Below are positions 46,549-55,647 of a stretch of 58,658 nucleotides of DNA, piece after piece. A program made the translations under genes and the position numbers. Each line of letters opens with the position of its first letter. Position 1 is the first letter of the stretch. Under the pieces are notes generated by a model that was not told the origin of the DNA, made no database searches, and saw only the letters and a program-made list of their open reading frames with translations. The stretch is taken from contig NZ_JHZB01000025.1 in assembly GCF_000621145.1 (NCBI RefSeq), positions 1 to 58,658 of the forward strand, in the 5' to 3' direction. This stretch comes from Desulfobulbus elongatus DSM 2908. Its GTDB lineage: Bacteria > Desulfobacterota > Desulfobulbia > Desulfobulbales > Desulfobulbaceae.

Positions 46549-47184
46549 ATGAAAGTCGTCGCATTCAACGGCAGTCCCAATGCAAAGGGCAACACCTGGC
46601 ACGCGCTCACGATGGTGACCGACGAGCTGGAGAAGGAAGGCATCGCCACCGAGATCGTCCACGTCGGCAACAAGGCGGTGCGGGGCTGCCTGGCCTGCGG
46701 CCAGTGCTTCAAGAAGAGAAACGAGCAGTGCATCCAGACCGAGGACCCGGTCAACGAGTGGATTCAGCTGATGAAGGGCGCCGACGGCATCCTCCTGGGC
46801 TCGCCGGTTCACTATTCGGCCGTTGCCGGCACCATGAAATCGTTCCTCGACCGGGCCTTTTACGTCACCGGCTGCAACGGCAGCATGCTGCGGCACAAGG
46901 TCGGCGCCGCCGTGGTGGCGGTGCGCCGTTCCGGCGGCCTGCCCGCCTTCAACCAGTTGAACAACTTCCTCTGTTATTCCGAGATGCTGCTTCCGACCTC
47001 CAACTACTGGCACGTGATCCACGGGGCGCGGCCGGGCGAGGTGACCAAGGACGAGGAAGGCATGCAGATCATGCGCACCCTGGGCCGGAACATGGCCTGG
47101 CTGATGAAGCTGGTCGAACACGGCAAGGGCGCGATCGCCCCGCCTGCGCCGGAAAGCAAGGTATGGATGAATTTTATCCGCTGA
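46549..47184 (+). CDS. NADPH-dependent FMN reductase / iron-sulfur flavoprotein-like
   Basis: This 211-residue protein starts with the FMN-binding VVAFNGSPNAKGNTWHAL. It has a compact GCLACGQCFKKRNEQC motif, i.e. CxxCxxC then seven residues and C. This spacing equals the cluster motif of archaeal iron-sulfur flavoprotein Isf. ILLGSPVHYSAVAGTMKSFL follows near residue 85. It may reduce quinones, nitro compounds or O2/H2O2 as a detoxifying enzyme. AAGGAGAAAGG precedes the start. Divergent HxlR and the operator suggest induction by electrophiles. Confidence 0.87.
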   Translation: MKVVAFNGSPNAKGNTWHALTMVTDELEKEGIATEIVHVGNKAVRGCLACGQCFKKRNEQCIQTEDPVNEWIQLMKGADGILLGSPVHYSAVAGTMKSFLDRAFYVTGCNGSMLRHKVGAAVVAVRRSGGLPAFNQLNNFLCYSEMLLPTSNYWHVIHGARPGEVTKDEEGMQIMRTLGRNMAWLMKLVEHGKGAIAPPAPESKVWMNFIR

Positions 47185-47189
47185 GGCCG

Positions 47190-47219
47190 GGCACGGCGGT
47201 CCGCCGGGGCCGCCGTGCC
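47190..47219 (+). terminator. hairpin after the flavoprotein gene
   Basis: GGCACGGCGG (47190-47199) pairs with CCGCCGTGCC (47210-47219), six bases after the stop. No T-run follows, so termination strength is uncertain. Confidence 0.5.
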
Positions 47220-47472
47220 GTTCCGGTTCGCGGGAAAACGTATCCGAAAAGCGCATGGTCTGCCGGGCGGGTTCAACGGCGACATGCTCGGCATCCTCAG
47301 GCCCATTCATCGCGGCATGCTGCAATTCGTCGGTTTTGATGTCCTGGCCCCGCAGATCGTCTACGGACCGGCGCATATGGACGAGCGGCAGCGCCGATCC
47401 GAACTGGAGCGGTACCGCCTTCGTCTGGCCCGCATCGCCGGCGAGGAACCGATCGAGGCCGGCCGGTATTGA
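47215..47472 (+). pseudogene. C-terminal remnant of an NAD(P)H:quinone oxidoreductase
   Basis: The frame encodes GGFNGDMLGILRPIHRGML then FVGFDVLAPQIVYGPAHM, which is the C-terminal part of NQO1/MdaB-type flavodoxin-fold quinone reductases. About 65 of the usual 190-200 residues are present and the FMN-binding N-terminal half is absent. No proper start or ribosome site is seen, and the upstream bases belong to the flavoprotein terminator. It looks like a deletion remnant. Confidence 0.75.
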
Positions 47473-47553
47473 TACTGACATTGAATCGTTGAATCGACCC
47501 GGTGGTCGCCGCTGCCGTCGGGTCGGTTTCGGCGGTCCCTCACAGGAGACACC

Positions 47554-48063
47554 ATGGAACTCATCGAAGTCCTCGCCACCCGGCGAAGCGTGCGCCAATT
47601 CCGGGACCGTCCGGTCGCCGACGAACACATCCGGGCGATCATCGAGGCCGCCATGCTGGCCCCGTCGGCGGGCAACCAGCAGCCCTGGCATTTCGTCGTG
47701 GTCACGGACAGGGCGAAACTCGCCCGCATCCCCGACTTTCATCCCTACAGCGCCATGATGCGCACCGCGCCGGCGGCGATCCTCATCTGCGGCGATCCCA
47801 CCGGCACGCCCTGGCCGGAATTCTGGGTCCAGGATTGCAGCGCCGCCGCCCAGAACGCCCTGCTGGCGGCGCGCGATCTCGGCCTGGGCACGGTCTGGGT
47901 GGGCGTCTATCCGGTCGAGGAGCGCATGGCCGGATTCCGCCGGCTCCTGGCCATCCCCGAGCACGTCCATCCGTTCGCCCTGATTCCGGTGGGCTGGCCG
48001 ACCGGCCCGTTTAAGGCCGCCGACAGAAGCAGGCCGGAGCGCATCCACCGGGAGAGCTGGTAG
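47554..48063 (+). CDS. nitroreductase family protein
   Basis: This 169-residue FMN-binding enzyme has RRSVRQFRDRPVADEHI at the start, then LAPSAGNQQPWHFVVV (about residues 33-48) and GLGTVWVGVYP near residue 112, the usual nitroreductase blocks. It is of the short type. AGGAGACACC precedes the ATG. The substrate may be quinones, flavins or nitroaromatics. It forms a small redox group with the flavoprotein and remnant upstream. Confidence 0.9.
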   Translation: MELIEVLATRRSVRQFRDRPVADEHIRAIIEAAMLAPSAGNQQPWHFVVVTDRAKLARIPDFHPYSAMMRTAPAAILICGDPTGTPWPEFWVQDCSAAAQNALLAARDLGLGTVWVGVYPVEERMAGFRRLLAIPEHVHPFALIPVGWPTGPFKAADRSRPERIHRESW

Positions 48064-48071
48064 GCCCCGCA

Positions 48072-48096
48072 ATCCCGCCCCGGCCGGTACCGGGAT
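48072..48096. terminator. small hairpin between convergent genes
   Basis: ATCCCG (48072-48077) pairs with CGGGAT (48091-48096) between the nitroreductase stop and the universal-stress gene stop. Stem is short and no T-run follows. Confidence 0.3.
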
Positions 48097-49040
48097 CAGT
48101 AAGCCTTCACCGGCGACACGAACCCGTTCGGTTTCAGGGCCACCAGGGCGCAGGACAACTCCTTCATGATGTTTTCGGCGGTGTTGCCCATGATGAATCC
48201 CTTGATGCCGGTTCTGGCCACCGAGCCCATGACCAGGATGTCCACCGCTTTGCCCCGGGCAAAGGCCGGAATGCGTTCCTCCGCCCGCCCCTTCAACCGG
48301 TGGACATGCATGATGCCGCCGTCGATGCCGGCCTCGTGGATCAACCCCTTCAGCCCGGCGTGGTGGGAGGATTGGGCATAGTCCACGGCGCCCTGGATGT
48401 TCTTGTCCGGGATGTTCGCCTGGTAGCTGCGGCGCAGGTAGCGTTCGAACTCGAAGTCCCAGCACGAGACGATGTCCAGCTCGCCGCTGCAGGTGTCGGC
48501 CAGGGAGCGGGCCAGGGCGAGCATCCGCAGGGAGAGGTCGTGCTCGGCCTGATCGCGGCTCTCGGGATTGATGGCCACGGCGACCCGGATCTCCCGGTGC
48601 GGGTGCGAGATCGGGCGCGCCAGCCACACCGGGCAGGGGCACTTGCGCAGCAGGGTCATGTCCAGGGCCTTGAACCCCTTGGGCTCCTCCTGGGATTCCG
48701 CCTCCTTGATCAGGAGGTCGTGGCCTTCCCGCAGGACATGGCGGATCATGCCGATCGCCTGCGGCGCATGGTCGCCCGCCACCTCGATCCTGACCGGAAC
48801 CGTTCCCTCGTCCAGGGAGAGGGCGTCCCGGGCCGCCCGTACGGCGATCTCCGCCTGCTGCTGCATGAATTCCCGGAATTTTTCCCGGTACCCCTCCTGA
48901 CTCTCCGGCAGTTCCGTGTAGACGAGCAGGATGGTCAGGGGGGCCTCGTTGGTCCGGCACAGGCTGAGCGCCTGTTTGAGCCCCTCGATATCGTCACTGA
49001 GGCCGGTGCTGGCGTAGAGAATATTATGAAAATGGCGCAT
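48096..49040 (-). CDS. tandem-domain universal stress protein
   Basis: This 314-residue protein has two Usp domains. The first begins HNILYASTGLSDDIEGLKQA; the second begins near residue 150 (IRVAVAINPESRDQAEHDLS) and ends with the nucleotide-binding VMGSVARTGIKGFIMGNTAE (G-2X-G-9X-G type). It resembles UspE. I chose ATG 49040 (MRHFHN) because AAGGAG lies just upstream, rather than the ATG 18 bases earlier. It is divergent from the K+ channel gene. Confidence 0.88.
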   Translation of the reverse strand: MRHFHNILYASTGLSDDIEGLKQALSLCRTNEAPLTILLVYTELPESQEGYREKFREFMQQQAEIAVRAARDALSLDEGTVPVRIEVAGDHAPQAIGMIRHVLREGHDLLIKEAESQEEPKGFKALDMTLLRKCPCPVWLARPISHPHREIRVAVAINPESRDQAEHDLSLRMLALARSLADTCSGELDIVSCWDFEFERYLRRSYQANIPDKNIQGAVDYAQSSHHAGLKGLIHEAGIDGGIMHVHRLKGRAEERIPAFARGKAVDILVMGSVARTGIKGFIMGNTAENIMKELSCALVALKPNGFVSPVKAY

Positions 49041-49430
49041 GCGGTACTCCTTGTTCATGAAAGCGGCTGGTTCGGTTGGAAACGAGGCGCCGGCCGCCGC
49101 TGCGGGGAGTGGCGGGCTCCGGGCGGCTGGTCTTCATGTATTACCATAAATTCTTTCGACCGCATCAAGAAAAGGTCCCATGGTTCGGCCCGGCCTGTTC
49201 TCACGGCATCCGTCCGGGCGGTCGGGCCGCCCGGCAGGCATTTTCCCGCCGCCGCGCCCTCGTGGCCTGTGCGGCCTTGACGTCTTCCGGAACTTTTCAT
49301 ACTGTGGTTGCACCCCACGGCGCTCCGGCCGGCGGCCAGCGCCGCCGCCGTCCGGACCGCGGGCATCGCGGGACGGGCCCACGTGCGTTCCGCCTGTCCA
49401 TCAACCCGAACCGGTTCAACCTCGGCAGGC
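49041..49430. other. divergent intergenic region UspE-like / K+ channel
   Basis: This 390-base region separates the two divergent genes. An AT-rich spot at 49135-49170 contains a candidate minus-strand promoter: TTGATG (49168-49163) and GGTAAT (49145-49140), 17 bases apart. The rest is GC-rich and holds no convincing ORF. The promoter of the channel gene was not identified. Confidence 0.4.
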
Positions 49431-51125
49431 ATGAAATACCTTCCCTCCCAGCTCGTCTTTCTCCTGCAGGACAGAAGAGCGCGCCGCAACATCCGCTCGC
49501 TCGCCGAATTCGCCCTGTTCCTGCTCGTGATGGTGGTGATCTACAGCTACCTCTTTCATGTGATCATGGCCCACGAAGGCCGCGATTTTTCCGCCATCAC
49601 CGGCCTGTACTGGACCCTGACCGTGATGTCGACCCTGGGGTTCGGCGACATCACCTTCCACAGCGATCTGGGCAAGCTGTTCTCCATAGTGGTGCTCTTG
49701 TCCGGGATCATTTTCCTCCTGGTGATGCTGCCCTTCACCTTTATCCAGTTTTTTTACGCCCCCTGGCTGGAGGCCCAGAACAAGTCGCGGGTTCCCCGGG
49801 ATCTGCCGGCCGAGATCGGCAACCACGTCATCATCACCTGCTACGACCCCATCGCCATCGCCCTGGTGCAGCGGCTCAAGCAATACGGCCACGAGTACGT
49901 CCTGCTCGCCTCCGAGATGCAGCAGGCGCTCGATCTGGTCGATCAGGGCTACAAGGTGCTGGTGGGCGAACTCGACGACTCGGAAACCTACCGGCGGGCG
50001 CATGTCGAGCGGGCGGCCCTGGTGGTGGCCCTCAACGACGACATGAAGAACACCAGCATCGTCTACACGGTGCGGGAAATCGCGCCCCGCGTGCCCATCG
50101 TCGCCAACGCCGACCTGGACGACTCGGTGGACATCCTCGCCCTGGCGGGGTGCAGCCACGTCTTCCAGTTCATGAACATGCTGGGCCGGTCGCTGGCCCG
50201 GCGCACCCTGGGGGCGCGCACCCATGCCAACGTCATCGGCCGCTTCGAGGATCTGGTCATCGCCGAGGCCCCGGCCATGCGGACCCATCTGGTGGGCAAG
50301 TCGATCCGCCGGCTCGGCCTGCGCCCGGCCACCGGCATCACCATTGTCGGCCTGTGGAACCGGGGGCATTTCACCCTGCCCCGCCCGGATACGGTAATCG
50401 AGTCGAGCACGGTGCTGGTGCTGGCGGGTTCGGAGGCGCAACTGGCCACCTATGGCGCCTATATCGGCGAAACCGAGACGCCGGCCTCGGCACCGGCGCT
50501 CATCCTGGGCGGCGGCCGCGTGGGCAAGGCCGCGGTGGGCACCCTGCGGGAACAGGGGATGGCCTGGCGCATCGTCGAGAAGAATCCCCGGATCAGCGAG
50601 GAGGAAGAGAACTACATCGTCGGCAGCGCCGCCGACCACCAGATCCTGATCAAGGCCGGCATCGAGACCGCGCCCTCGGTGTTCATCACCACCCACAACG
50701 ACGACGTCAACATTTACCTCACCATCTATTGCCGCCGCCTGCGGCCGGACATCCAGATCATCAGCCGGGCGACTCTGGACCGCAACATCAATCTCCTCCA
50801 CGCCGCCGGCGCCGACCTGGTGATGTCGCACGCCTCCATGGCCGCCAACACCATCATCAACATCCTCACCCCCGACCGGGTGCTGATGCTCACCGAGGGC
50901 CTCAACATCTTCCGTTGCAGGATGCCGCAGCCGCTGGTCGGCAAGGACCTGCTCACCAGCGGCATCCGCGAGAGCACCGGCTGCAGCGTGATCGCCATCT
51001 TCCGGGAGGGGAGCCAGCGCATCAACCCAGATCCCACCGAGACGCTGGCGGCGGACGACGAGCTGCTGATGATCGGCACCGCGGCTTCGGAAAAAACCTT
51101 TGTCGAGAAATACCCCGATACGTGA
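49431..51125 (+). CDS. TrkA/RCK-gated potassium channel
   Basis: This 564-residue protein has two transmembrane helices (about 25-45 and 80-105) around a pore loop with the selectivity filter STLGFGDITF. Then come two RCK units: first TrkA-N (about 130-250, HVIITCYDPIAIALVQRL), TrkA-C, second TrkA-N (about 360-470, LILGGGRVGKAAVGTLREQG) and a final TrkA-C. The tandem RCK in one chain is common for MthK/Kch relatives. It conducts K+ and is gated by nucleotide or ion binding. Start ATG 49431 has a GGCAGGC site. Confidence 0.88.
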   Translation: MKYLPSQLVFLLQDRRARRNIRSLAEFALFLLVMVVIYSYLFHVIMAHEGRDFSAITGLYWTLTVMSTLGFGDITFHSDLGKLFSIVVLLSGIIFLLVMLPFTFIQFFYAPWLEAQNKSRVPRDLPAEIGNHVIITCYDPIAIALVQRLKQYGHEYVLLASEMQQALDLVDQGYKVLVGELDDSETYRRAHVERAALVVALNDDMKNTSIVYTVREIAPRVPIVANADLDDSVDILALAGCSHVFQFMNMLGRSLARRTLGARTHANVIGRFEDLVIAEAPAMRTHLVGKSIRRLGLRPATGITIVGLWNRGHFTLPRPDTVIESSTVLVLAGSEAQLATYGAYIGETETPASAPALILGGGRVGKAAVGTLREQGMAWRIVEKNPRISEEEENYIVGSAADHQILIKAGIETAPSVFITTHNDDVNIYLTIYCRRLRPDIQIISRATLDRNINLLHAAGADLVMSHASMAANTIINILTPDRVLMLTEGLNIFRCRMPQPLVGKDLLTSGIRESTGCSVIAIFREGSQRINPDPTETLAADDELLMIGTAASEKTFVEKYPDT

Positions 51126-51303
51126 GCGCCGCCGCCCCCGCCGATCGACGCCGGTCCGCCGCTTTTGCTTTGCATTGCCTCCGCCGGCGTGTATACATCC
51201 GTATGAACGCCCGTTCGCCGCTTGCCGGCGGAGGCGCGGCCCCCGCCGCCGGTGCGTCAACCTTCCCCTGGCCCGTGTCGGCCGTTTTTTCGCAACGTTC
51301 CGT

Positions 51304-53448
51304 ATGATCGCTTCCTCGTTGACCAAAATACATGCGCTTTCCTCCATTGCCCTGGCGACGGTCTGTTGCCTGCCGGTGGCCGGCCGCCTCTGGGAAAACG
51401 GCCTGACCGAACCCATCGGCCTGCTTTCCGACGTCGCCGCCGCCGTTCTCCTCTTCGCCGTCGCCCGGTGCAGCCCCCCCTGGCTGCGGGTGGCGCTGGT
51501 CGTGATCTGGGCGGTGTTCCAGGCGGCGGCCATCGAGTTGTTCGCCGCCCTGCAGCGGCTGCCGACCTGGCACGATCTGCGCTATCTGACCGATCTCGAC
51601 TTTGTCAGCGCCAGCATCGCCGGTTTCAACCTCTCCGCCCCCTGGCTGGTCGGCCTGCTGCTGGCCGCATCGCTCGCGGTCGCGGTCAGGCCCGCTCCCC
51701 GCCGGGGCAACAAGATGCTCATGCCGGGCATGGCGGCGGCGCTCTGTCTGCTCGTGGCCCAGGGCCTGGTCAGCCGCCGGTACGACGAACAGCCCGTCGC
51801 CGCCCGGTACAACGGCCTGCACTGGTTCGTGGAAGACGCCCTGTCGTCGGTGCTGTACCGGGAACCGGGCCCGATAACCGAGGCGGCGCTGCCCGAGGGG
51901 CTCCGCCGGCTCGATCTGGAAGGCAACGCCCTGATCGCCGGCAAGGGGCGGGCCAAAAACGTGCTCATCGTCGTCCTCGAGGGCATCACCGGCCTCTATC
52001 ACCCCGAGATGCGCAAAGCCATGGCGGTCGAGACCGACGAGCTGACCATGGACAACCTGAGCCGGAGCACGGCCGAGGGGATGCTCATCCCCGATTTCGT
52101 CGTCCACAGCCACCAGACCATCCGCGGCCTCTATTCGCTGCTGTGCGGCGACTACAGCAAGCTCTCCTACGACACGCCCAAGGCCTTCGAACTGCTCCAG
52201 AATCCGTCCCGGGCCGGGGAATGCCTGCCGGCGCAACTGGCGGCCAACGGCTGGTCCACCCATTTTCTCCAGGCCTCCGGCCTCCAGTTCATGGCCAAGG
52301 ACAAGGTCATGGAGACCATCGGTTTTCAGCGGGTCCACGGCAGCGAGTGGTTCACCGAAGCCAATCCCTTCCCTTTCGAATGGGGCGCGATCGACGAGGT
52401 CTTCTTCCGGGGCGCCCGCCAGTACATCAGCGGCCTGCGCAAGAAGCGCGCCCCTTGGATGCTGACCCTGCTCACCGTGGGGACCCATCAGCCCTACGGG
52501 GTGACCGACGAGGCCGCCGAGCAGTATCCGTCGCGCAAGATCGCCAGCGTGGCCGAACTCGACCGGACGGTGGCCCGGTTCATCGACGGCCTGCGCCGCG
52601 ACGGCGTGCTCAAGGACACACTGGTGATCGTCACCTCCGACGAGTCGCACGGTTCCGACCTTGCGGACTGGATCAGCAGTTGGGGGCTGGGCATCGTGCT
52701 GGCACCGGAGCAGCGGCAGTTGCCGCGGCTCAAGGCGGGCGGCTACGGCCTGGTCGACATCACCGTCTCGATTCTCGATTACCTGGGGCTGGCCGCCCCG
52801 CCCTCGGTGATCGGCCGCAGCTTTTTCCGCGACTACGACCGGCCGCGGGACATGGTGTCGTTCACCGCCTCCAAGCTGCGCTGGCTGACCGGCGGCACCC
52901 TGCGCTACGAATGCACCGACAACGGCAGTTGCCGGGTGGGCAGGGCCGCCAGCATCCTCGGCGAGCCGCCCGAGGATTTCCGCCGCGACAGAAAGGGGGA
53001 GGGCGCCCGGATTTTCCCCATTGCCCGGACCCTGGACAACAAGCTGCTGGCGCATCCGGGACCGAAGGTGTTGCAGTTCGCCAGCGGCGAAATGCGCAAA
53101 CTGCCCGACAAGGTCGGCAGCGAGTGGTCCGAGAACCTGGTCGGGGCGCAGTATCTCGATTTCCCCGCCGAATCGACCGTGCACGTCTCGGTGCGGGTCA
53201 AGGCGGTCAAGGCCCCGGCCAGGGGGATCAACCTCAACTTGCTGATCAAGGAGTGGGACGCCGACAGCCACGAGATTCCCTTCGACAACTTCCCCGTCCT
53301 CCATGCCGGCGACGAGGGCCGGGTGGAATTTTCCTTCTACAACCCCAAACCGCGCCAATCCTTTTCCTTCTTCCTGGTGGGCGAGGGCAAGAACGGCCTG
53401 GTCCGGCTGGAAGACTTCACCGTGACCATCGACCAGAACAGGAGTTGA
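51304..53448 (+). CDS. LTA synthase-like sulfatase-fold phosphotransferase
   Basis: This 714-residue inner-membrane protein has four or five N-terminal helices (1-155), then a periplasmic sulfatase/LtaS-type domain (about 210-530). Nucleophile region is VVLEGITGLYHP (Thr near residue 225), with HSHQTIRGLYSLLCGDYSKL and the metal loop VTSDESHGSD. In LtaS/OpgB proteins this Thr takes phosphoglycerol. The C-terminal 150 residues form an added beta-rich domain. In a Gram-negative host it could modify periplasmic glucans or LPS. It is followed by a good terminator. Confidence 0.82.
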   Translation: MIASSLTKIHALSSIALATVCCLPVAGRLWENGLTEPIGLLSDVAAAVLLFAVARCSPPWLRVALVVIWAVFQAAAIELFAALQRLPTWHDLRYLTDLDFVSASIAGFNLSAPWLVGLLLAASLAVAVRPAPRRGNKMLMPGMAAALCLLVAQGLVSRRYDEQPVAARYNGLHWFVEDALSSVLYREPGPITEAALPEGLRRLDLEGNALIAGKGRAKNVLIVVLEGITGLYHPEMRKAMAVETDELTMDNLSRSTAEGMLIPDFVVHSHQTIRGLYSLLCGDYSKLSYDTPKAFELLQNPSRAGECLPAQLAANGWSTHFLQASGLQFMAKDKVMETIGFQRVHGSEWFTEANPFPFEWGAIDEVFFRGARQYISGLRKKRAPWMLTLLTVGTHQPYGVTDEAAEQYPSRKIASVAELDRTVARFIDGLRRDGVLKDTLVIVTSDESHGSDLADWISSWGLGIVLAPEQRQLPRLKAGGYGLVDITVSILDYLGLAAPPSVIGRSFFRDYDRPRDMVSFTASKLRWLTGGTLRYECTDNGSCRVGRAASILGEPPEDFRRDRKGEGARIFPIARTLDNKLLAHPGPKVLQFASGEMRKLPDKVGSEWSENLVGAQYLDFPAESTVHVSVRVKAVKAPARGINLNLLIKEWDADSHEIPFDNFPVLHAGDEGRVEFSFYNPKPRQSFSFFLVGEGKNGLVRLEDFTVTIDQNRS

Positions 53449-53521
53449 GGCCGGCGGCGATTCTCCGGTTGCCGGCGGGACCACCCCGGGCGCAGGACCT
53501 GCGCCGCCGGTCGTGCCATGG

Positions 53522-53546
53522 CCCGCAGCAGGCGCGGGTTTCTTTT
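53522..53546 (+). terminator. rho-independent terminator after the LTA synthase-like gene
   Basis: CCCGC (53522-53526) pairs with GCGGG (53534-53538), followed by TTTCTTTT. It is placed 74 bases after the stop and faces the convergent exporter gene. Confidence 0.65.
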
Positions 53547-53587
53547 CGTGGAAAACAGCCGGTCCTTGCGGCGCATGTCCTTCTTGC

Positions 53588-55237
53588 CTACGGTTCGCCT
53601 CCGGAAGCGTCGGGACGTGCCGACAGGGGCGGCATGCGACGCCCGCCCGCGGCGAGGAGATGCGAGACCAGGGGCATCCGCCCGCCGCTCTGCAGGGCCT
53701 GGATGCGGAGTTGTACTTCCCGGCCGCTGACCGTCACCCGCTCGTGCTGGCGCAGGTGTTCCAGCCAGGAGGAGACGAGGAAATATTCGATATAGCGGCC
53801 GGGCTGGGCCGCGTCTTCAAAAAGTCCCCAGGAATAGGCGCCGTCATGGCGGCGCTCCGCATGCAGTTCCCGCATGGCGTTCAGAAAATCCGCCACGTTT
53901 TCGGGGTCCACACGGTATTCCACGGTCACCAGCACCGGTCCCCGGTCTTGGTCGATCTCGCCGTCGACCAGCGGCTCCGGCCAGTGCATGGAAGGCGCCA
54001 GTTGCAGGGCGAGACCCTGCTGCAGTTTCCAGCGGGCACTGAGCGGGATGAAGAGCAGGGCCAGCAGGGCCGCGGCGATCAGGGCCGCCTGGATGCCGAA
54101 CATGCCCGCCGTCTGGCCCTAGACGAGGCTGCCGGCGGTCATGGAGCCGAAGAAGACCGTGACGAAAATGGACAGCCCGCGGGCCCGCACCCAGTCGGGC
54201 AGCGCCGTCTGGGCGGAGACGCCCAGCGAGGTGAGGATCGCGATCCAGGAGGTCCCGGCCACAAGGCTGGCCAGGCAGGCCGCCGCCGGGTTGTTCACCA
54301 TGGCCAGGACCAGCATGGCCAGGGCGGTGCCGCAGGTGCCCAGGTGCACCAGCCGGTCCGCATCCATGCGGGCGCGCAACCAGGGCAGGGCAAAGGCGCC
54401 CAGGACCGCGCCCGTGCCGACGCAGCCCAGGACAATGCCGTAGAGTCCGACGCCGCCCCCCAGGACGCGGCGCACCACCAGGGGCAGCAGGGACCAGAAG
54501 GCGTTGGCGAACAGGAAAAAGGCGACGGCGCGGATCAGGGTCGTCTTCAGGGGCGCGCTGTGGCGGGCGTAGCGCAGCCCGGCCAGCATGGCGCCGAGCA
54601 GGTGTTCCGGCGGCAGCGACGGTTCTTTGCCGGCCTGCGGCCGCCACCAGAGGAGGGCGGCGACCACGGCGAGAAAACTGACGGCATTGGCGAAAAAGGG
54701 CACGGTGATGCCCAGGGCGGTGATCAAGAGGCCGGCCAGGGCCGGGCCGATGGCGCGGCTGATGTTGACGCCGACGCTGTTGGCCGCGATGGCCCGCTGA
54801 AGGGAGCCGGGAGGCGCCAGACTGGGAACGATGGCCTGCCAGGCCGGGGCGGTCAGGGCCGCGCCCGTGCCCATGAGCAGGGTGAAGAACAGCAGGCTCC
54901 AGGCGTTGACCAGGTCCAGCAGGACGATGCACCCCAGACAGGCGGCCACCAGGCCCATGAAGATCTGGACGGCGAGCAGCAGGCGGCGGCGGTCGAGGAT
55001 GTCGGCCAGCGCCCCGGCCGGCAGGGAGAAGAGAAAGACCGGCAGGGCGGTGGCGCCCTGCACCAGGGCGACCATGAGCGGGGCAGGCGAGAGCGATGTC
55101 ATCAGCCAGCTGGCGCCGACATCGTGCATCCAGGTGCCGATGTTGGACAGGACGGTCGCGGTCCACAGTACCGCGAAGGCAGGGGAGGAAAAGGGGGAAG
55201 GGCCGGCCGCGCTGCTTCTGTCTGTTTCAGCGTCCAT
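53588..55237 (-). pseudogene. MFS exporter interrupted by an in-frame TAG
   Basis: The frame reads as one MFS protein of about 550 residues broken by TAG at 54119-54121. Part one (373 residues) starts ATG 55237 behind AAAGGAA and has about ten helices (SNIGTWMHDVGASWLMTSLS, SLPAGALADILDRRRLLL). Part two continues GQTAGMFGIQAALIAAALLA in the same frame, then a C-terminal ABM-like domain (YRVDPENVADFLNAMRELHA). Relatives read LWGQ at the break, so TGG to TAG is likely. The truncated product lacks the last helices. Alternatively a suppressor could read it. Confidence 0.8.
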
Positions 55238-55647
55238 GTTTTTTCCTTTCCGGAGAAGTGGTGGCAAAAGCGGTGGCAGACGGTCCTGATAAAAAATGCA
55301 GGGGAGAGTGGCGAAAATCCGGAAAACAGGCGGCCCCCCGGAGGTCAAGAGGGGCGGCGGTTGCGCCGCGAGCCGCGTTTTGTCGGAATATGCAATGGCC
55401 CTCCACACACAGAATGTCCGTCTGATCGGGGCGCGGAACAGGGAGGCGGTCGCCGGGGCGCGCGGTCAGCGGAGGACGCCGGGGCTGGCCGTTTTACGCC
55501 GAGGCAACACCCCCCGTGGTCGAAATCAGGAAGGCCGCCCGCAAGGCGCGTCAGGCGCCCCGCCGCCCGGCCGGCCGGAGCATAACCCCGGTCCGGCCAA
55601 GCGGCGGCATCGCCCGCACTTCCCGATTGTCCGCCTGACCGGGGCCG
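55238..55647. other. intergenic region between MFS exporter and catalase genes
   Basis: These 410 bases lie between the exporter start and the catalase stop, both on the minus strand. A hairpin GGCCGGA/TCCGGCC is at 55573-55598 without a T-run. The AT-rich spot near 55280-55330 may hold the exporter promoter. No convincing gene is present. Confidence 0.35.

Noticed and set aside
51022-53484. Long minus-strand open frame opposite the LTA synthase-like gene
   Set aside because: Same antisense effect; no motif, and it ends inside the K+ channel gene.
54119-54121. TAG as a pyrrolysine codon
   Set aside because: Relatives have Trp at this place in a transporter helix, and Pyl is not known in such proteins; a simple nonsense change is more likely.
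53513-55585. Long plus-strand open frame opposite the interrupted MFS exporter
   Set aside because: Low-complexity Gly/Gln/Asp/Arg protein that only mirrors the exporter; the exporter side shows true family similarity on both sides of the stop.
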